NCBI GenBank assembly: GCA_000687975.1
Contig: JIAB01000001.1
Location: forward strand, 2,332,001-2,396,000
Reading direction: 5' to 3'
DNA length: 64,000 nucleotides
Origin: Lachnospiraceae bacterium AC2031
Lineage (GTDB): Bacteria > Bacillota > Clostridia > Lachnospirales > Lachnospiraceae
Under the pieces are notes generated by a model that ran no database searches, was not told the origin of the DNA, and worked only from the letters and a program-made list of their open reading frames with translations. The translations under genes were made by a program, and so were the position numbers. Shown here one piece after another: positions 6,196 to 15,550 of the stretch. The number at the start of each line of letters is the position of its first letter. Within the stretch, counting starts at the first letter, position 1.

Positions 6196-8964
6196 ATGAG
6201 TAAGATAAAGAGTCCATTAAAGAAGAGGGTTCTTAGAGAACTTCTTGGTGAGTGGCGTAAATATCTGGTTATAGCGCTTTTTCTTGTAGTGATGATAGGA
6301 TTCATCTCAGGAATGTACGTTGCAAACAACAGTATGCTTACAACTGCTGAGAATAAAGTGACTGAAAATATTCTTGAAGATGGCTCATTTGAACTTAGTG
6401 ATAAAGCTTCGGACGAAATGATAGAAGCCATTGAAAAAGGAGAGAAGGCAGATGTTAAGCAGTGCTTTCTTGATAAGGGATACGAAGAGGCTGATAAAGA
6501 AGTAAAGAAAGCGGTTGATGAAGCCATTCCTGAGGAAATAGAAAAGGCGGTCAAGGAAGGAATCGAAGATCAGGTCAGAGCACAGGCTACTGAGGGAGTG
6601 GAGGCTCAGATTAAGCAGTATGCAGATATGGGAGCCAAGATTTCTGACGAAGATAAAGAGAAGATGATCCAGGATATCGTGGATGAAAATCTTCAGGCTG
6701 CTCTTGATGAATACTATGACGATGCCTATGAAGAAGCCTACGATGAGTTCATGGAAAATGAATACGATGATACTCTTGAGGATGCGAAAAAAGAGGCTTA
6801 TGAAGAGGTAGAAAAGACAGTTGATGAAGAGTATGAGAAGGCCGCTGATAAGTACGATCTGGAGGATCCTGACTACAAGCCAGTAGCTATAAAGATATAT
6901 GAAAACTTTTATAAGGATGCCGAGGAAGATAGAGACGGAGATAGTAAAAAAGACGGCAATATCCGAATTTTTAAAGATAGAGATAACATAGATTTATATG
7001 ATATTCATAAGGGCGAGCTTCCTGTAAGTGAAAATGAAATTGCCATTGACAGAATGCACGCAGATAACGTGGGTATCAAGATTGGCGATACAATAAGTGT
7101 AGGTGGTGAGGACTTCAAGGTTACGGGCCTTATCGCCATGGTTAACTATAGTACTCTGTTTGAAAAGTCCACAGATTCAATGTTCGATGCGATATACTTT
7201 GATGTTGCTATCGTTACAGATAAAGGCTTTGATAGAGTAAACAAGAATGTCCATTACAACTATTCATGGCTATATGAGAATAAGCCAGAAGATGAGATAG
7301 AAGAAAAGGCTCTATCGGAAAATGTTATGGCTTCACTTGTTTCACAGACAGTAGTTGAGTCTTGTGATAACGAGGACTTCAAGATAGAAGGTTTCCTTCC
7401 AAATTATTCCAACCAGGCGATCCATTTTGCTACAAATGATATGGGCGGAGATAAGACTATTTGCGGTATCATGCTTTATATATTAGTGGCAGTGCTTGCA
7501 TTTGTCTTTGCGATTACGATCAGTAATACGATCACGAAAGAGTCGTCAGTAATTGGAACTCTTAGAGCTTCCGGTTATACAAAGGGTGAGCTTATTCGCC
7601 ATTATATGACAATGCCTGTTTTGGTAACACTGATAGCAGCACTTATTGGTAATGTTTTGGGATACACATTGCTTAAAGAAGTGGTTTTCAGCATGTACTA
7701 TGGTTCGTACAGCCTTCCGGTTGCTGAGACCTTCTGGACACCGGATGCATTTGTAAAGACAACAGTTGTTCCAGTAATAATCATGTTCGTTATTAACCTT
7801 TTTGTTATCGTAAGGATGATGAGATTTTCACCTCTTAAGTTCCTGCGTCACGATCTTAAGGCTAAGACGAGAAAGAAAGCGATAAGACTTCCAAAGTGGA
7901 GTTTCCTGACACGCTTCAGAACAAGAATTCTGCTGCAGAACATTCCAAATTATCTGGTTCTTCTTATCGGTATAAGCTTTGTTATGGTCATGCTTGCTAT
8001 GGCAGTTGGATTTCCTGATTCTGTGGATGCATATAAGGCAAATGTAACTGACATGATGTTCGCAAAATATCAGACAATTCTTAAATCAACAGAGGATGAA
8101 GACGAAAAACCGATAGAAACAACAACGAAATCAGCAGAAAAGTTTGCTATGAACTCACTTCAGTATGAAATGAATGATCATAAAGAGAGCATATCCGTAT
8201 ATGGAATTGAAGATGGAAGTGGCTACATCAATATTCCGAGTGATCTTGCTGAAAAAGATGTATACATTTCAAAGTCATTTTCAGAAAAATACGACCTTGA
8301 AGTAGGCGATAATTTTACACTTGATGCAAGGTTTGATCATGATTCATATTCTATGAAGGTTGCGGGAATCTATGATTATTCAGGCGGACTTACAGTATTC
8401 ATGCCTATAGAAAATTATAGAGAAATGTTCGATGAGGAGGATGACTATTTCACAGGATTTATGTCCAACGATCCAATTGAGGGTATAAATGATGAGTATA
8501 TAGCGACAACTATTACTGAGGATGATGTATTGAAGATATCAAGACAGCTGGATCATTCGATGGGTTCAATTATGACCTACTTCCAGTATGTATGTGTCAT
8601 TCTTTCAGCTGTACTTATTTACCTGCTTACAAAGATCATCATAGAGAAGAATGAAAATGCAATCTCCATGGTAAAGATTCTAGGATATGAAAATAAGGAG
8701 ATCAGCGGTTTGTATCTGACATCTACAACGGTTGTCGTATTCATATCATGTATAGTGGGAATTATATCAAGTTTCTATCTTATGGAAATTGTGTTTAAGA
8801 TATATCTTATGAGTATGGAAGGATGGTTCGATTTTATCATCACACCATTTGGTTTTGTAAAGATGTTCCTGTTTGTATTCATTGCCTACCTGATTGTAAT
8901 GTGCATAGACTATAGACGAATCAAGAAAATCCCTATGGATGAAGCCCTTAAGCACGTTGATTAA
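6196..8964 (+). CDS. FtsX-family ABC permease with a large acidic extracellular domain
   Basis: A 922-residue permease. A membrane segment near residues 20-40 is followed by roughly 400 extracellular residues. The first part of that region is a very acidic, Glu/Asp/Lys-rich helical stretch, probably coiled coil. Then come three membrane segments of the first FtsX domain (from about residue 420), a second extracytoplasmic region and a final FtsX triplet near the C-terminus. The layout fits two-domain MacB/FtsX-like permeases in Firmicutes. I chose the ATG at 6196 because GAGGGGAGAG lies upstream; an earlier in-frame ATG would start inside the repeat. With the preceding ATPase it should form one transporter. 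Confidence 0.88.
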   Translation: MSKIKSPLKKRVLRELLGEWRKYLVIALFLVVMIGFISGMYVANNSMLTTAENKVTENILEDGSFELSDKASDEMIEAIEKGEKADVKQCFLDKGYEEADKEVKKAVDEAIPEEIEKAVKEGIEDQVRAQATEGVEAQIKQYADMGAKISDEDKEKMIQDIVDENLQAALDEYYDDAYEEAYDEFMENEYDDTLEDAKKEAYEEVEKTVDEEYEKAADKYDLEDPDYKPVAIKIYENFYKDAEEDRDGDSKKDGNIRIFKDRDNIDLYDIHKGELPVSENEIAIDRMHADNVGIKIGDTISVGGEDFKVTGLIAMVNYSTLFEKSTDSMFDAIYFDVAIVTDKGFDRVNKNVHYNYSWLYENKPEDEIEEKALSENVMASLVSQTVVESCDNEDFKIEGFLPNYSNQAIHFATNDMGGDKTICGIMLYILVAVLAFVFAITISNTITKESSVIGTLRASGYTKGELIRHYMTMPVLVTLIAALIGNVLGYTLLKEVVFSMYYGSYSLPVAETFWTPDAFVKTTVVPVIIMFVINLFVIVRMMRFSPLKFLRHDLKAKTRKKAIRLPKWSFLTRFRTRILLQNIPNYLVLLIGISFVMVMLAMAVGFPDSVDAYKANVTDMMFAKYQTILKSTEDEDEKPIETTTKSAEKFAMNSLQYEMNDHKESISVYGIEDGSGYINIPSDLAEKDVYISKSFSEKYDLEVGDNFTLDARFDHDSYSMKVAGIYDYSGGLTVFMPIENYREMFDEEDDYFTGFMSNDPIEGINDEYIATTITEDDVLKISRQLDHSMGSIMTYFQYVCVILSAVLIYLLTKIIIEKNENAISMVKILGYENKEISGLYLTSTTVVVFISCIVGIISSFYLMEIVFKIYLMSMEGWFDFIITPFGFVKMFLFVFIAYLIVMCIDYRRIKKIPMDEALKHVD

Positions 8965-8970
8965 GGGCCA

Positions 8971-10029
8971 CTACACAAGGGAATCGATTATAGAGGTTAT
9001 GCTGGTTATTGAGTCTGCAAGCTCACTAGTCTGCATGGCCTCTATATATTTTTCTCTGTTTTCATATACTTCTTTTATACCACTTAGTAGCGTTTCGTTA
9101 CTAACTGCCTCTTCTTCGATTACATAGCTGTAACCACTTTTTTCGAAGGACTGTGCGTTGAGGATCTGGTCTCCACGGCTGGCAGCCTTTGAAAGTGGGA
9201 TGAGAAGATTTGGTTTTCTTATAGCAAGTAGTTCGCAGATTGCATTTGCCCCTGCTCGGGATATAACAACATCTGCAAGAGCGAACATATCAGCTAACTG
9301 TTCTTTGATGAATTCATACTGGACATATCCAGCTTTATCTTTGATATCAGGATTGGTCTTTCCCTTTCCTGTGAGATGTATCACGTTGAAGGTTTCAAGA
9401 AGCTCGTCCAGACATCCCCAGATAGCTTTATTTACAGCGACACTTCCTGTACTTCCACCAACTACCATAACAACTGGTTTATCATCAGTGAACCCGCAGA
9501 ATTCACGAGCTTTTTCTTTATTTCCGTTAAACAGTTCCTGTCTGATAGGAGTACCAGTAACAGTTGCTCTGTCACTGAAAAGTGCCTTGGTCTCAGGGAA
9601 GTTACAGCATATCTTTGTAGCCTTTGGAAGTGCTATCTTGTTAGCAAGTCCAGGGGTCATATCTGATTCATGAATTACTACAGGAATCTTCAGATGCGCT
9701 GCCATAAGCACAACAGGGACTGTAACAAATCCACCCTTTGAGAAAACAACATCTGGCTTAATCTGTTTCAGTATCTTCTTTGCGTCACCGAAGCCCTTGT
9801 TAACTCTGAAAGGATCTGTAAAGTTCTTAAGATCAAAATATCTTCTCAACTTTCCTGAAGATATTCCATAGTAAGGAATACCTATTTCTTCGATAAGCTT
9901 CTTTTCTATTCCATTGTATGTTCCAATATAGCTGATCTCATAGCCCATCTCCTTGAGGCGAGGGATCATTGCAATATTTGGAGTTACGTGTCCGGCAGTA
10001 CCACCGCCGGTAAGAATTATCTTTTTCAT
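8971..10029 (-). CDS. murG: UDP-GlcNAc:lipid I N-acetylglucosaminyltransferase MurG
   Basis: A 352-residue GT-B glycosyltransferase that adds GlcNAc to lipid I on the inner face of the membrane to make lipid II. It starts MKKIILTGGGTAGHVTPN, the MurG nucleotide-sugar G loop. It continues with SKGGFVTVPVVLMA and HESDMTPGLANKIA, ends with a GGSTGS loop and the SRAGANAICELLA donor-binding segment. A good ribosome site (AAGGTGG) and a near-perfect promoter lie upstream on the minus strand. It is monocistronic, convergent with the permease and outside any dcw cluster, so it could be a second copy or a relocated single copy. Confidence 0.92.
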   Translation of the reverse strand: MKKIILTGGGTAGHVTPNIAMIPRLKEMGYEISYIGTYNGIEKKLIEEIGIPYYGISSGKLRRYFDLKNFTDPFRVNKGFGDAKKILKQIKPDVVFSKGGFVTVPVVLMAAHLKIPVVIHESDMTPGLANKIALPKATKICCNFPETKALFSDRATVTGTPIRQELFNGNKEKAREFCGFTDDKPVVMVVGGSTGSVAVNKAIWGCLDELLETFNVIHLTGKGKTNPDIKDKAGYVQYEFIKEQLADMFALADVVISRAGANAICELLAIRKPNLLIPLSKAASRGDQILNAQSFEKSGYSYVIEEEAVSNETLLSGIKEVYENREKYIEAMQTSELADSITSITSIIDSLV

Positions 10030-10100
10030 ATTTCCACCTTATACTCAAATTGCGCCACTGAGAATCGTTCCCGTTGGCGCACCATTTGCGTCCGTGGGTG

Positions 10101-10129
10101 ATTATAGCATTCTGACAAAAATCGGTCAA
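10101..10129 (-). promoter_or_regulatory. murG promoter
   Basis: On the minus strand TTGACC (complement of 10124-10129) and TATAAT (complement of 10101-10106) are separated by exactly 17 bases, about 70 bases before the murG start. Confidence 0.85.
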
Positions 10130-10241
10130 TTTATAATAATTATTTCCTATTATTTGAACTGAGATTCCATTAAAGTAAATGTGTACTCTGGCGTATCTAC
10201 AGATACGGTGAATAGAGGGATAGGATATTAAGGAGGTACAT

Positions 10242-11372
10242 ATGGGAATAGATTTAGCAAAAATGCCAAAGCTTGGATTTGGTCTTATGAGACTTCCGGA
10301 GAAGGACGGTGCTGTAGATATTGAGCGAGTTTCTTCTATGGTAGATATGTATATGAAGATGGATAAGAGGTACTTCGATACTGCCTATGTATATCATGGC
10401 GGAAACAGCGAGGTAGCTGCAAGGGAAGCCCTTGTAAAGCGTTATCCTAGAGATCAGTTTATGATCGCAACTAAGCTTCCTGCATGGGAGATCAAGCAGG
10501 AAAGTGATGTGGAAAGAATCTTTGAAGAACAGCTGGAGAGAGCTGGAGTTGATTATTTTGATTTCTATCTTCTTCACTCGATTGAGGAAGGAAATAACTA
10601 CGATACATATGTTAAGTATGACTGCTTCAAATGGGGCGTTAAGAAAAAGGAAGAAGAAAAGATAAAGCATTTTGGTTTTTCATTCCATGGAAGTCCTGAA
10701 CTTCTGGAGGAAATCCTCGATGCGCATCCTGAGGTAGAGTTTGTTCAGATTCAGCTTAATTATCTGGACCGTACTAATCCGGTTGTGAGATCTGAGGAGC
10801 TTTACAATATTCTTCATGAAAGAAATATACCTATTATAGTTATGGAACCAATTCGTGGCGGAATGCTTGCAAACCTTTCTCCAGAGCAGGAGGCAAAGTA
10901 TAAGGCTGAGCGTCCGGATGACTCTGTGGCATCCTGGGCCCTTAGATATGTTGCTTCTCTTCCTGGAGTTATGACAGTTCTTTCAGGAATGTCTGACGAA
11001 GAACAAATGAAGGATAACATAGAAACCTTTACAAACTTTGAGCCAGTTAATGACAGGGAAATGGAACTCATCGACGAGGTTACCGAAGAAATCCTTGGCA
11101 TCCCTCAGATTGGCTGTACAGCTTGTAAGTACTGTACACCAGGATGTCCAATGCAGATCAGCATTCCTGATGTATTCAGAACAATAAATACACTTCGAAG
11201 ATATCCTGATGATTGGAGATCTAAGAACTTCTATCGTGGTCTCGTTGGAAGATCAGGTAAGGCAGGAGATTGTATAGCATGCGGACAGTGCGAGGGTGTA
11301 TGTCCTCAGCATCTGCATATCATAGATCTTCTTAAGGAAGCATCAGAGATACTCGATACAGAAGAAGCATAG
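10242..11372 (+). CDS. Aldo/keto reductase with C-terminal ferredoxin-type cysteines
   Basis: A 376-residue protein whose first 270 residues are an AKR TIM barrel. The catalytic tetrad is visible as Asp and Tyr in YFDTAYVYHGG, Lys in ATKLP and His in LLHS. The C-terminus carries CTACKYCTPGCP and CIACGQCEGVCP, two ferredoxin-like Cys clusters that should hold [4Fe-4S] centres. Such fused reductases are common in anaerobic Firmicutes and probably reduce carbonyl compounds with NAD(P)H and/or ferredoxin. AAGGAGG sits before the ATG. It is followed after 30 bases by an alcohol dehydrogenase, suggesting a joint role in aldehyde or ketone reduction. Confidence 0.9.
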   Translation: MGIDLAKMPKLGFGLMRLPEKDGAVDIERVSSMVDMYMKMDKRYFDTAYVYHGGNSEVAAREALVKRYPRDQFMIATKLPAWEIKQESDVERIFEEQLERAGVDYFDFYLLHSIEEGNNYDTYVKYDCFKWGVKKKEEEKIKHFGFSFHGSPELLEEILDAHPEVEFVQIQLNYLDRTNPVVRSEELYNILHERNIPIIVMEPIRGGMLANLSPEQEAKYKAERPDDSVASWALRYVASLPGVMTVLSGMSDEEQMKDNIETFTNFEPVNDREMELIDEVTEEILGIPQIGCTACKYCTPGCPMQISIPDVFRTINTLRRYPDDWRSKNFYRGLVGRSGKAGDCIACGQCEGVCPQHLHIIDLLKEASEILDTEEA

Positions 11373-11402
11373 ATAACATTTGACTAAAGAGAAGGAGAAA
11401 AT

Positions 11403-12581
11403 ATGGAAAACTTTACATTTTATTCACCAACATTTTTTGCTTTTGGAAAAGATACAGAGAATCAGGCTGGAGAGCTTGTTAAAAGATTTGGCGGTACAAA
11501 GGTGCTGATCCACTATGGCGGAAACAGCGCAAAGAAGTCAGGACTGCTCGATAGAGTAGAAGCATCTCTTAAGAATGTAGGTCTTTCGTATGTGATGCTG
11601 GGTGGTGTTAAGCCGAACCCAAGAAGTGGACTGGTTTACGAAGGCATCGAGCTCTGCAAAAAGGAAGGCGTGGATTTCGTTCTTGCAGTTGGCGGTGGAA
11701 GTACCATAGATTCATCTAAGGCTATAGCTGCAGGTGTGGTATATGATGGAGATTTCTGGGATTATTACAATACTGGAAAGCCTATCGAGGAGGCACTTCC
11801 AGTTGGTACGATTCTTACTATCGCAGCTGCCGGTAGTGAGGGAAGCCCTGACTCAGTTATCACAAAGGAAGAGGGAATGTTTAAGCGTGGAGCATCGGGA
11901 AATGCTATTCGCCCTAAGTTCAGTATTCTAAATCCAGCTCTGACACAGACACTGCCTCCATATCAGACTGCCGCTGGCGTCACTGATATCATGGCTCATC
12001 TCTATGAGAGATATCTTACAAATACAAAGGATGTTGAAGTTACAGACAGACTTATTGAGGGACTTCTTCTTACTATGAAGCATGAAGGACCTAGAGTAAT
12101 TGCTGATCCTAACAACTATGAAGCAAGAGCTAATATCATGTGGGCAGGAATGGTAGCTCACAATCATATCTGTGGTGTTGGACGTAGTCAGGATTGGAAC
12201 AGTCACTGCATCGAGCATGAGCTTTCTGCTCTTTATGACTGTGCTCATGGCGCTGGTCTTGCTGTTACTATGCCAGCGGTATTTAAGTATGTAATGAATC
12301 ATGACATTATGAGATTCGCCAGAGTGGCTACTCGTGTATGGGGATGCCAGATGGATTTTGATCATCCTGAGGTTACAGCTCTTGAGGGAATCAATGCATT
12401 CCAGAACTTCCTTGTATCTCTTGGAATGCCTAAGAATTTCGAAGAACTTGGTGCAAAAGAAGAGGATATTCCAAAGCTTGTTGAAGTACTTTGCCGCGGT
12501 GATGGCCGTGATGGAACTATCTCAGGTTTCGTAACACTTAACGAAGAGGACTGCACAAATATCTATCGTATGATGGTATAA
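11403..12581 (+). CDS. Iron-containing alcohol dehydrogenase (YqhD/BDH type)
   Basis: A 392-residue group III alcohol dehydrogenase. The NAD(P)-binding GGGSTIDSSKAIA motif is near residue 98. Metal ligands are visible as Asp and His in AAGVTDIMAHLYE, and His residues in HCIEHELSALYDCAHGAG. Family members use Fe2+ (or Zn2+) to reduce aldehydes such as butyraldehyde. It lies between the aldo/keto reductase and an SDR gene with short gaps, so the three likely form one operon. Confidence 0.92.
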   Translation: MENFTFYSPTFFAFGKDTENQAGELVKRFGGTKVLIHYGGNSAKKSGLLDRVEASLKNVGLSYVMLGGVKPNPRSGLVYEGIELCKKEGVDFVLAVGGGSTIDSSKAIAAGVVYDGDFWDYYNTGKPIEEALPVGTILTIAAAGSEGSPDSVITKEEGMFKRGASGNAIRPKFSILNPALTQTLPPYQTAAGVTDIMAHLYERYLTNTKDVEVTDRLIEGLLLTMKHEGPRVIADPNNYEARANIMWAGMVAHNHICGVGRSQDWNSHCIEHELSALYDCAHGAGLAVTMPAVFKYVMNHDIMRFARVATRVWGCQMDFDHPEVTALEGINAFQNFLVSLGMPKNFEELGAKEEDIPKLVEVLCRGDGRDGTISGFVTLNEEDCTNIYRMMV

Positions 12582-12590
12582 GGAGGGTAT

Positions 12591-13619
12591 ATGAAGGCGT
12601 TATTTATTGGTGGTACAGGAACTATTAGTACCGCAATAGTCAAGAGACTTGCTGAGGAACTGGGCTGGGAGGTCTGGCTCCTGAACCGAGGCAACAGATC
12701 TGAGGTTGTGCCTGAGGAGGTTCACCAGATCGTATGTGATATATCAGATGAGGTGGCTGCCGAAAAGGCACTGGACGGAATGACATTTGACGTTGTCAGT
12801 GAGTTTATTGGATTCACTGTAGATCAGGTTGAAAGAGATTATAGACTTTTCAAAGATAAGACAAAGCAGTATATGTATATCAGTTCTGCGTCGGCATATA
12901 ATAAGCCGGCAGCAAACTATATCATAACTGAGGGAACTACACTTGCTAATCCACATTGGGAGTACTCCCGCAACAAAATCGCGTGCGAGGAATTCCTGAT
13001 GAAGAAGTATCGTGAGGAAGGGTTTCCGGTAACGATTGTAAGACCGAGCCATACCTATGACGAGAGACATGTGCCTCTCGGCGTTCATGGAAAGAAGGGC
13101 TTTTATCAGGTCATAAAGCGAATGATGGATGGCAGGCCGGTTATTATTCAGGGCGATGGAACATCCCTTTGGACGGTAACCTTCAATAAGGATTTTGCCA
13201 TAGGTTATACAGGTCTTATGGGCAACAGACATGCTATAGGCGAGGCATTCCAGATTACAGGTGATGAAACTCTTACCTGGAATCAGATATATCAGACCAT
13301 CGCAGATGCGCTGGGAGTAAAACTGAAGCCTTATCATGTATCTTCGGATTATCTGAGCGCGGTTGGGGATAAGTATGGATTTGATTTTGAAGGCAGCCTT
13401 ACAGGTGATAAGTCTGTTTCGGTTGTTTTCGATAACAGTAAGCTTAAGAGAGTTGTTCCAGATATGAGAACAACGGTTAGATTTGATCAGGGTGTCAGAA
13501 TAGCATTGGATTATGTGCTTTCTCATCCGGAATGTCAGGTGGTGGATCCTGAGTTTGATAAGTGGTGTGACAAGGTTATTGCTACACTTGAGGAGTCAAA
13601 ACAGGGATTTTCCTTCTAG
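12591..13619 (+). CDS. NAD-dependent epimerase/dehydratase (extended SDR)
   Basis: A 342-residue Rossmann protein with GGTGTIS at residues 7-13, DIS(D) near residue 52, SSASAYNKP and the catalytic YSRNK (Tyr-xxx-Lys). SDRs of this type act on nucleotide sugars or related sugars; the substrate is not clear. The ATG lies 9 bases after the alcohol dehydrogenase stop, behind AGGAGGG. A stable hairpin follows the gene. Confidence 0.87.
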   Translation: MKALFIGGTGTISTAIVKRLAEELGWEVWLLNRGNRSEVVPEEVHQIVCDISDEVAAEKALDGMTFDVVSEFIGFTVDQVERDYRLFKDKTKQYMYISSASAYNKPAANYIITEGTTLANPHWEYSRNKIACEEFLMKKYREEGFPVTIVRPSHTYDERHVPLGVHGKKGFYQVIKRMMDGRPVIIQGDGTSLWTVTFNKDFAIGYTGLMGNRHAIGEAFQITGDETLTWNQIYQTIADALGVKLKPYHVSSDYLSAVGDKYGFDFEGSLTGDKSVSVVFDNSKLKRVVPDMRTTVRFDQGVRIALDYVLSHPECQVVDPEFDKWCDKVIATLEESKQGFSF

Positions 13620-13649
13620 TAGTGAATGTAGTGGGGGTATTTACATAGA

Positions 13650-13684
13650 CAGGGGGCGGTTCATGTCATATTGAACCGTCCCTT
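13650..13684 (+). repeat. Stable hairpin (GGGGGCGGTTCA / TGAACCGTCCC)
   Basis: Thirteen nearly contiguous base pairs around an 8-base loop, 30 bases after the SDR gene. There is no T-run right after it, so it is either a weak terminator or a palindromic repeat. It shares a GGGG-C-GG flavour with the 50-bp repeats but not their sequence. Confidence 0.6.
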
Positions 13685-13744
13685 GTACTGTTCGGATATT
13701 TGTTATAGATGATAGAAAAAAGATAGCATTTTAGGCTCAAAGAA

Positions 13745-13753
13745 TGGTATAAT
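13745..13753 (+). promoter_or_regulatory. Extended -10 promoter of the phosphoglucomutase gene
   Basis: TGGTATAAT is an extended -10 box 37 bases before the ATG. No clear -35 hexamer is seen 17 bases upstream, which is common for extended -10 promoters. Confidence 0.6.
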
Positions 13754-13790
13754 ACGGATATCTATGATTTATACACAGGAGGACAGTTAA

Positions 13791-15515
13791 ATGAGTGATT
13801 TTATGACGAATTTTAAGAGCTGGCTCGATAATCCATATTTTGATGAGGAGACTAGAGCAGAGCTTGAATCTATCAAGAATGACGAGAAGGAAATTGAGGA
13901 TAGATTTTATCGCAGTCTTGAGTTTGGAACTGGTGGTCTCAGAGGTGTAAGAGGCGCTGGTACTAACAGAATGAATATATATACAGTTCGCCAGGCAACA
14001 CAGGGCCTTGCAAACTATATCGTAGCTCATAACGGACAGGAGAAGGGCGTTGCTATCGCACATGATTCACGTATCATGTCTCCAGAGTTTGCACGTGAGG
14101 CAGCTAAGTGTCTCAATGCTAACGGAATTAAGACTTATCTTTTCGAGTCACTCCGTCCAACACCAGAGCTTTCTTATGCAGTTAGAACATTTGGATGTAT
14201 CGCTGGTATCGTTGTAACAGCCAGTCACAACCCAAGAGAGTATAACGGCTATAAGGTTTACTGGGAGGATGGTGCTCAGGTAACTCCTCCTCATGATACA
14301 GGTATTATGGCAGAGGTTGCCAAGGTTACAGATTTTGCTCAGGTTAAAACGATGGATGAAGATGATGCCAGAGCACTTGGCCTCTTCAATATTATTGGAA
14401 CAGATTTTGATGACAAGTATATCGCTGAGGTTAAGGCTCAGAGTATTCACCCTGAGATCATTCCTGAGATGGCAAAGGATATCAAGATTGTTTATACACC
14501 ACTTCATGGTACAGGAAATGTACCTGTTCGTCGAGTTCTTAAGGATCTTGGATTTACACAGGTGTTTGTTGAGCCACAGCAGAAGATTCCTGATGGATCA
14601 TTCCCAACTGTTGCTTATCCTAACCCAGAGTCAGCACCAGCATGGGAGCTTGCTCTTAAGCTTGCAAAGGATGTAGATGCAGATATCGTTCTCGCAACTG
14701 ATCCAGATGCAGATCGACTTGGTGTATATGCAAAGGATACAAAGACTGGCGAATATATGAGCTTTACAGGAAATATGTCAGGTATGCTCATTGCTGAATA
14801 CATCTTTAGTGAGAGACTTGCTACAGGTACTATGCCAGCAAATCCAGCGCTTGTTACAACAATCGTTACTACAGATCTTGCTAAGGCTATCGCAGCTAAC
14901 TACAATGCTCGCTGCGTAGAGGTTCTTACAGGATTTAAGTATATCGGTGAGCAGATTAAAATATTCGAGCAGACAGGATGCAACAACTATGTATTCGGTC
15001 TTGAGGAGTCTTATGGATGTCTTGCTGGTACATATGCAAGAGATAAGGATTCTATCGTAGCAGTTATGATGCTCTGTGAGGTTGCTGCATTCTACAAGAA
15101 GCAGGGTAAGACTCTTTGCGATGCTATGCAGGATCTTTATGAGAAGTATGGATATTATAGAGAAGGTCTTGCAACACTTGAGCTTAAGGGTGTTGATGGT
15201 GCTGCAGAGATCCAGAAGAAGATGGAGAACTTCCGTACAAATCCTCCTAAGGTGCTTGGTGGATTTAAGGTTCTTGCTTCAAGAGATTACAAGGCTGACG
15301 AGAGAGTTGATCTTGTAACTGGTGAGAAGACATCAACAGGTCTTCCTTCATCAAACGTTCTTTATTACGAGCTTGAGGATAACGCATGGTGTTGCGTACG
15401 TCCATCAGGTACAGAGCCAAAGATCAAGTTCTATTATGGGGTAAAGGGAACTAGTGTGGCTGATTCAGAGAAGAAATTAGAAGCTATCAAGGCGGACATG
15501 CTTAACGGTCAGTAG
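13791..15515 (+). CDS. Phospho-sugar mutase (phosphoglucomutase/phosphomannomutase type)
   Basis: A 574-residue alpha-D-phosphohexomutase interconverting glucose-1-phosphate and glucose-6-phosphate or similar sugars. Visible motifs in order are the RGVRGAGTNRMN substrate loop, the phosphoserine loop TASHNPREYNGYK, the Mg2+ site DPDADRLG, the sugar-binding loop EESYG and the phosphate-binding RPSGTEPK near the C-terminus. Length matches PgcA-type enzymes. AGGAGGAC precedes the ATG. Codon use is strongly biased, suggesting high expression. Confidence 0.93.
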   Translation: MSDFMTNFKSWLDNPYFDEETRAELESIKNDEKEIEDRFYRSLEFGTGGLRGVRGAGTNRMNIYTVRQATQGLANYIVAHNGQEKGVAIAHDSRIMSPEFAREAAKCLNANGIKTYLFESLRPTPELSYAVRTFGCIAGIVVTASHNPREYNGYKVYWEDGAQVTPPHDTGIMAEVAKVTDFAQVKTMDEDDARALGLFNIIGTDFDDKYIAEVKAQSIHPEIIPEMAKDIKIVYTPLHGTGNVPVRRVLKDLGFTQVFVEPQQKIPDGSFPTVAYPNPESAPAWELALKLAKDVDADIVLATDPDADRLGVYAKDTKTGEYMSFTGNMSGMLIAEYIFSERLATGTMPANPALVTTIVTTDLAKAIAANYNARCVEVLTGFKYIGEQIKIFEQTGCNNYVFGLEESYGCLAGTYARDKDSIVAVMMLCEVAAFYKKQGKTLCDAMQDLYEKYGYYREGLATLELKGVDGAAEIQKKMENFRTNPPKVLGGFKVLASRDYKADERVDLVTGEKTSTGLPSSNVLYYELEDNAWCCVRPSGTEPKIKFYYGVKGTSVADSEKKLEAIKADMLNGQ

Positions 15516-15550
15516 AGTTTTATTATAAAAACAAACTAAAGGCAGAAGGT

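Noticed and set aside
13650-13684. A strong intrinsic terminator after the SDR gene
   Set aside because: The stem is stable but no T-run follows, so I listed it only as a hairpin.
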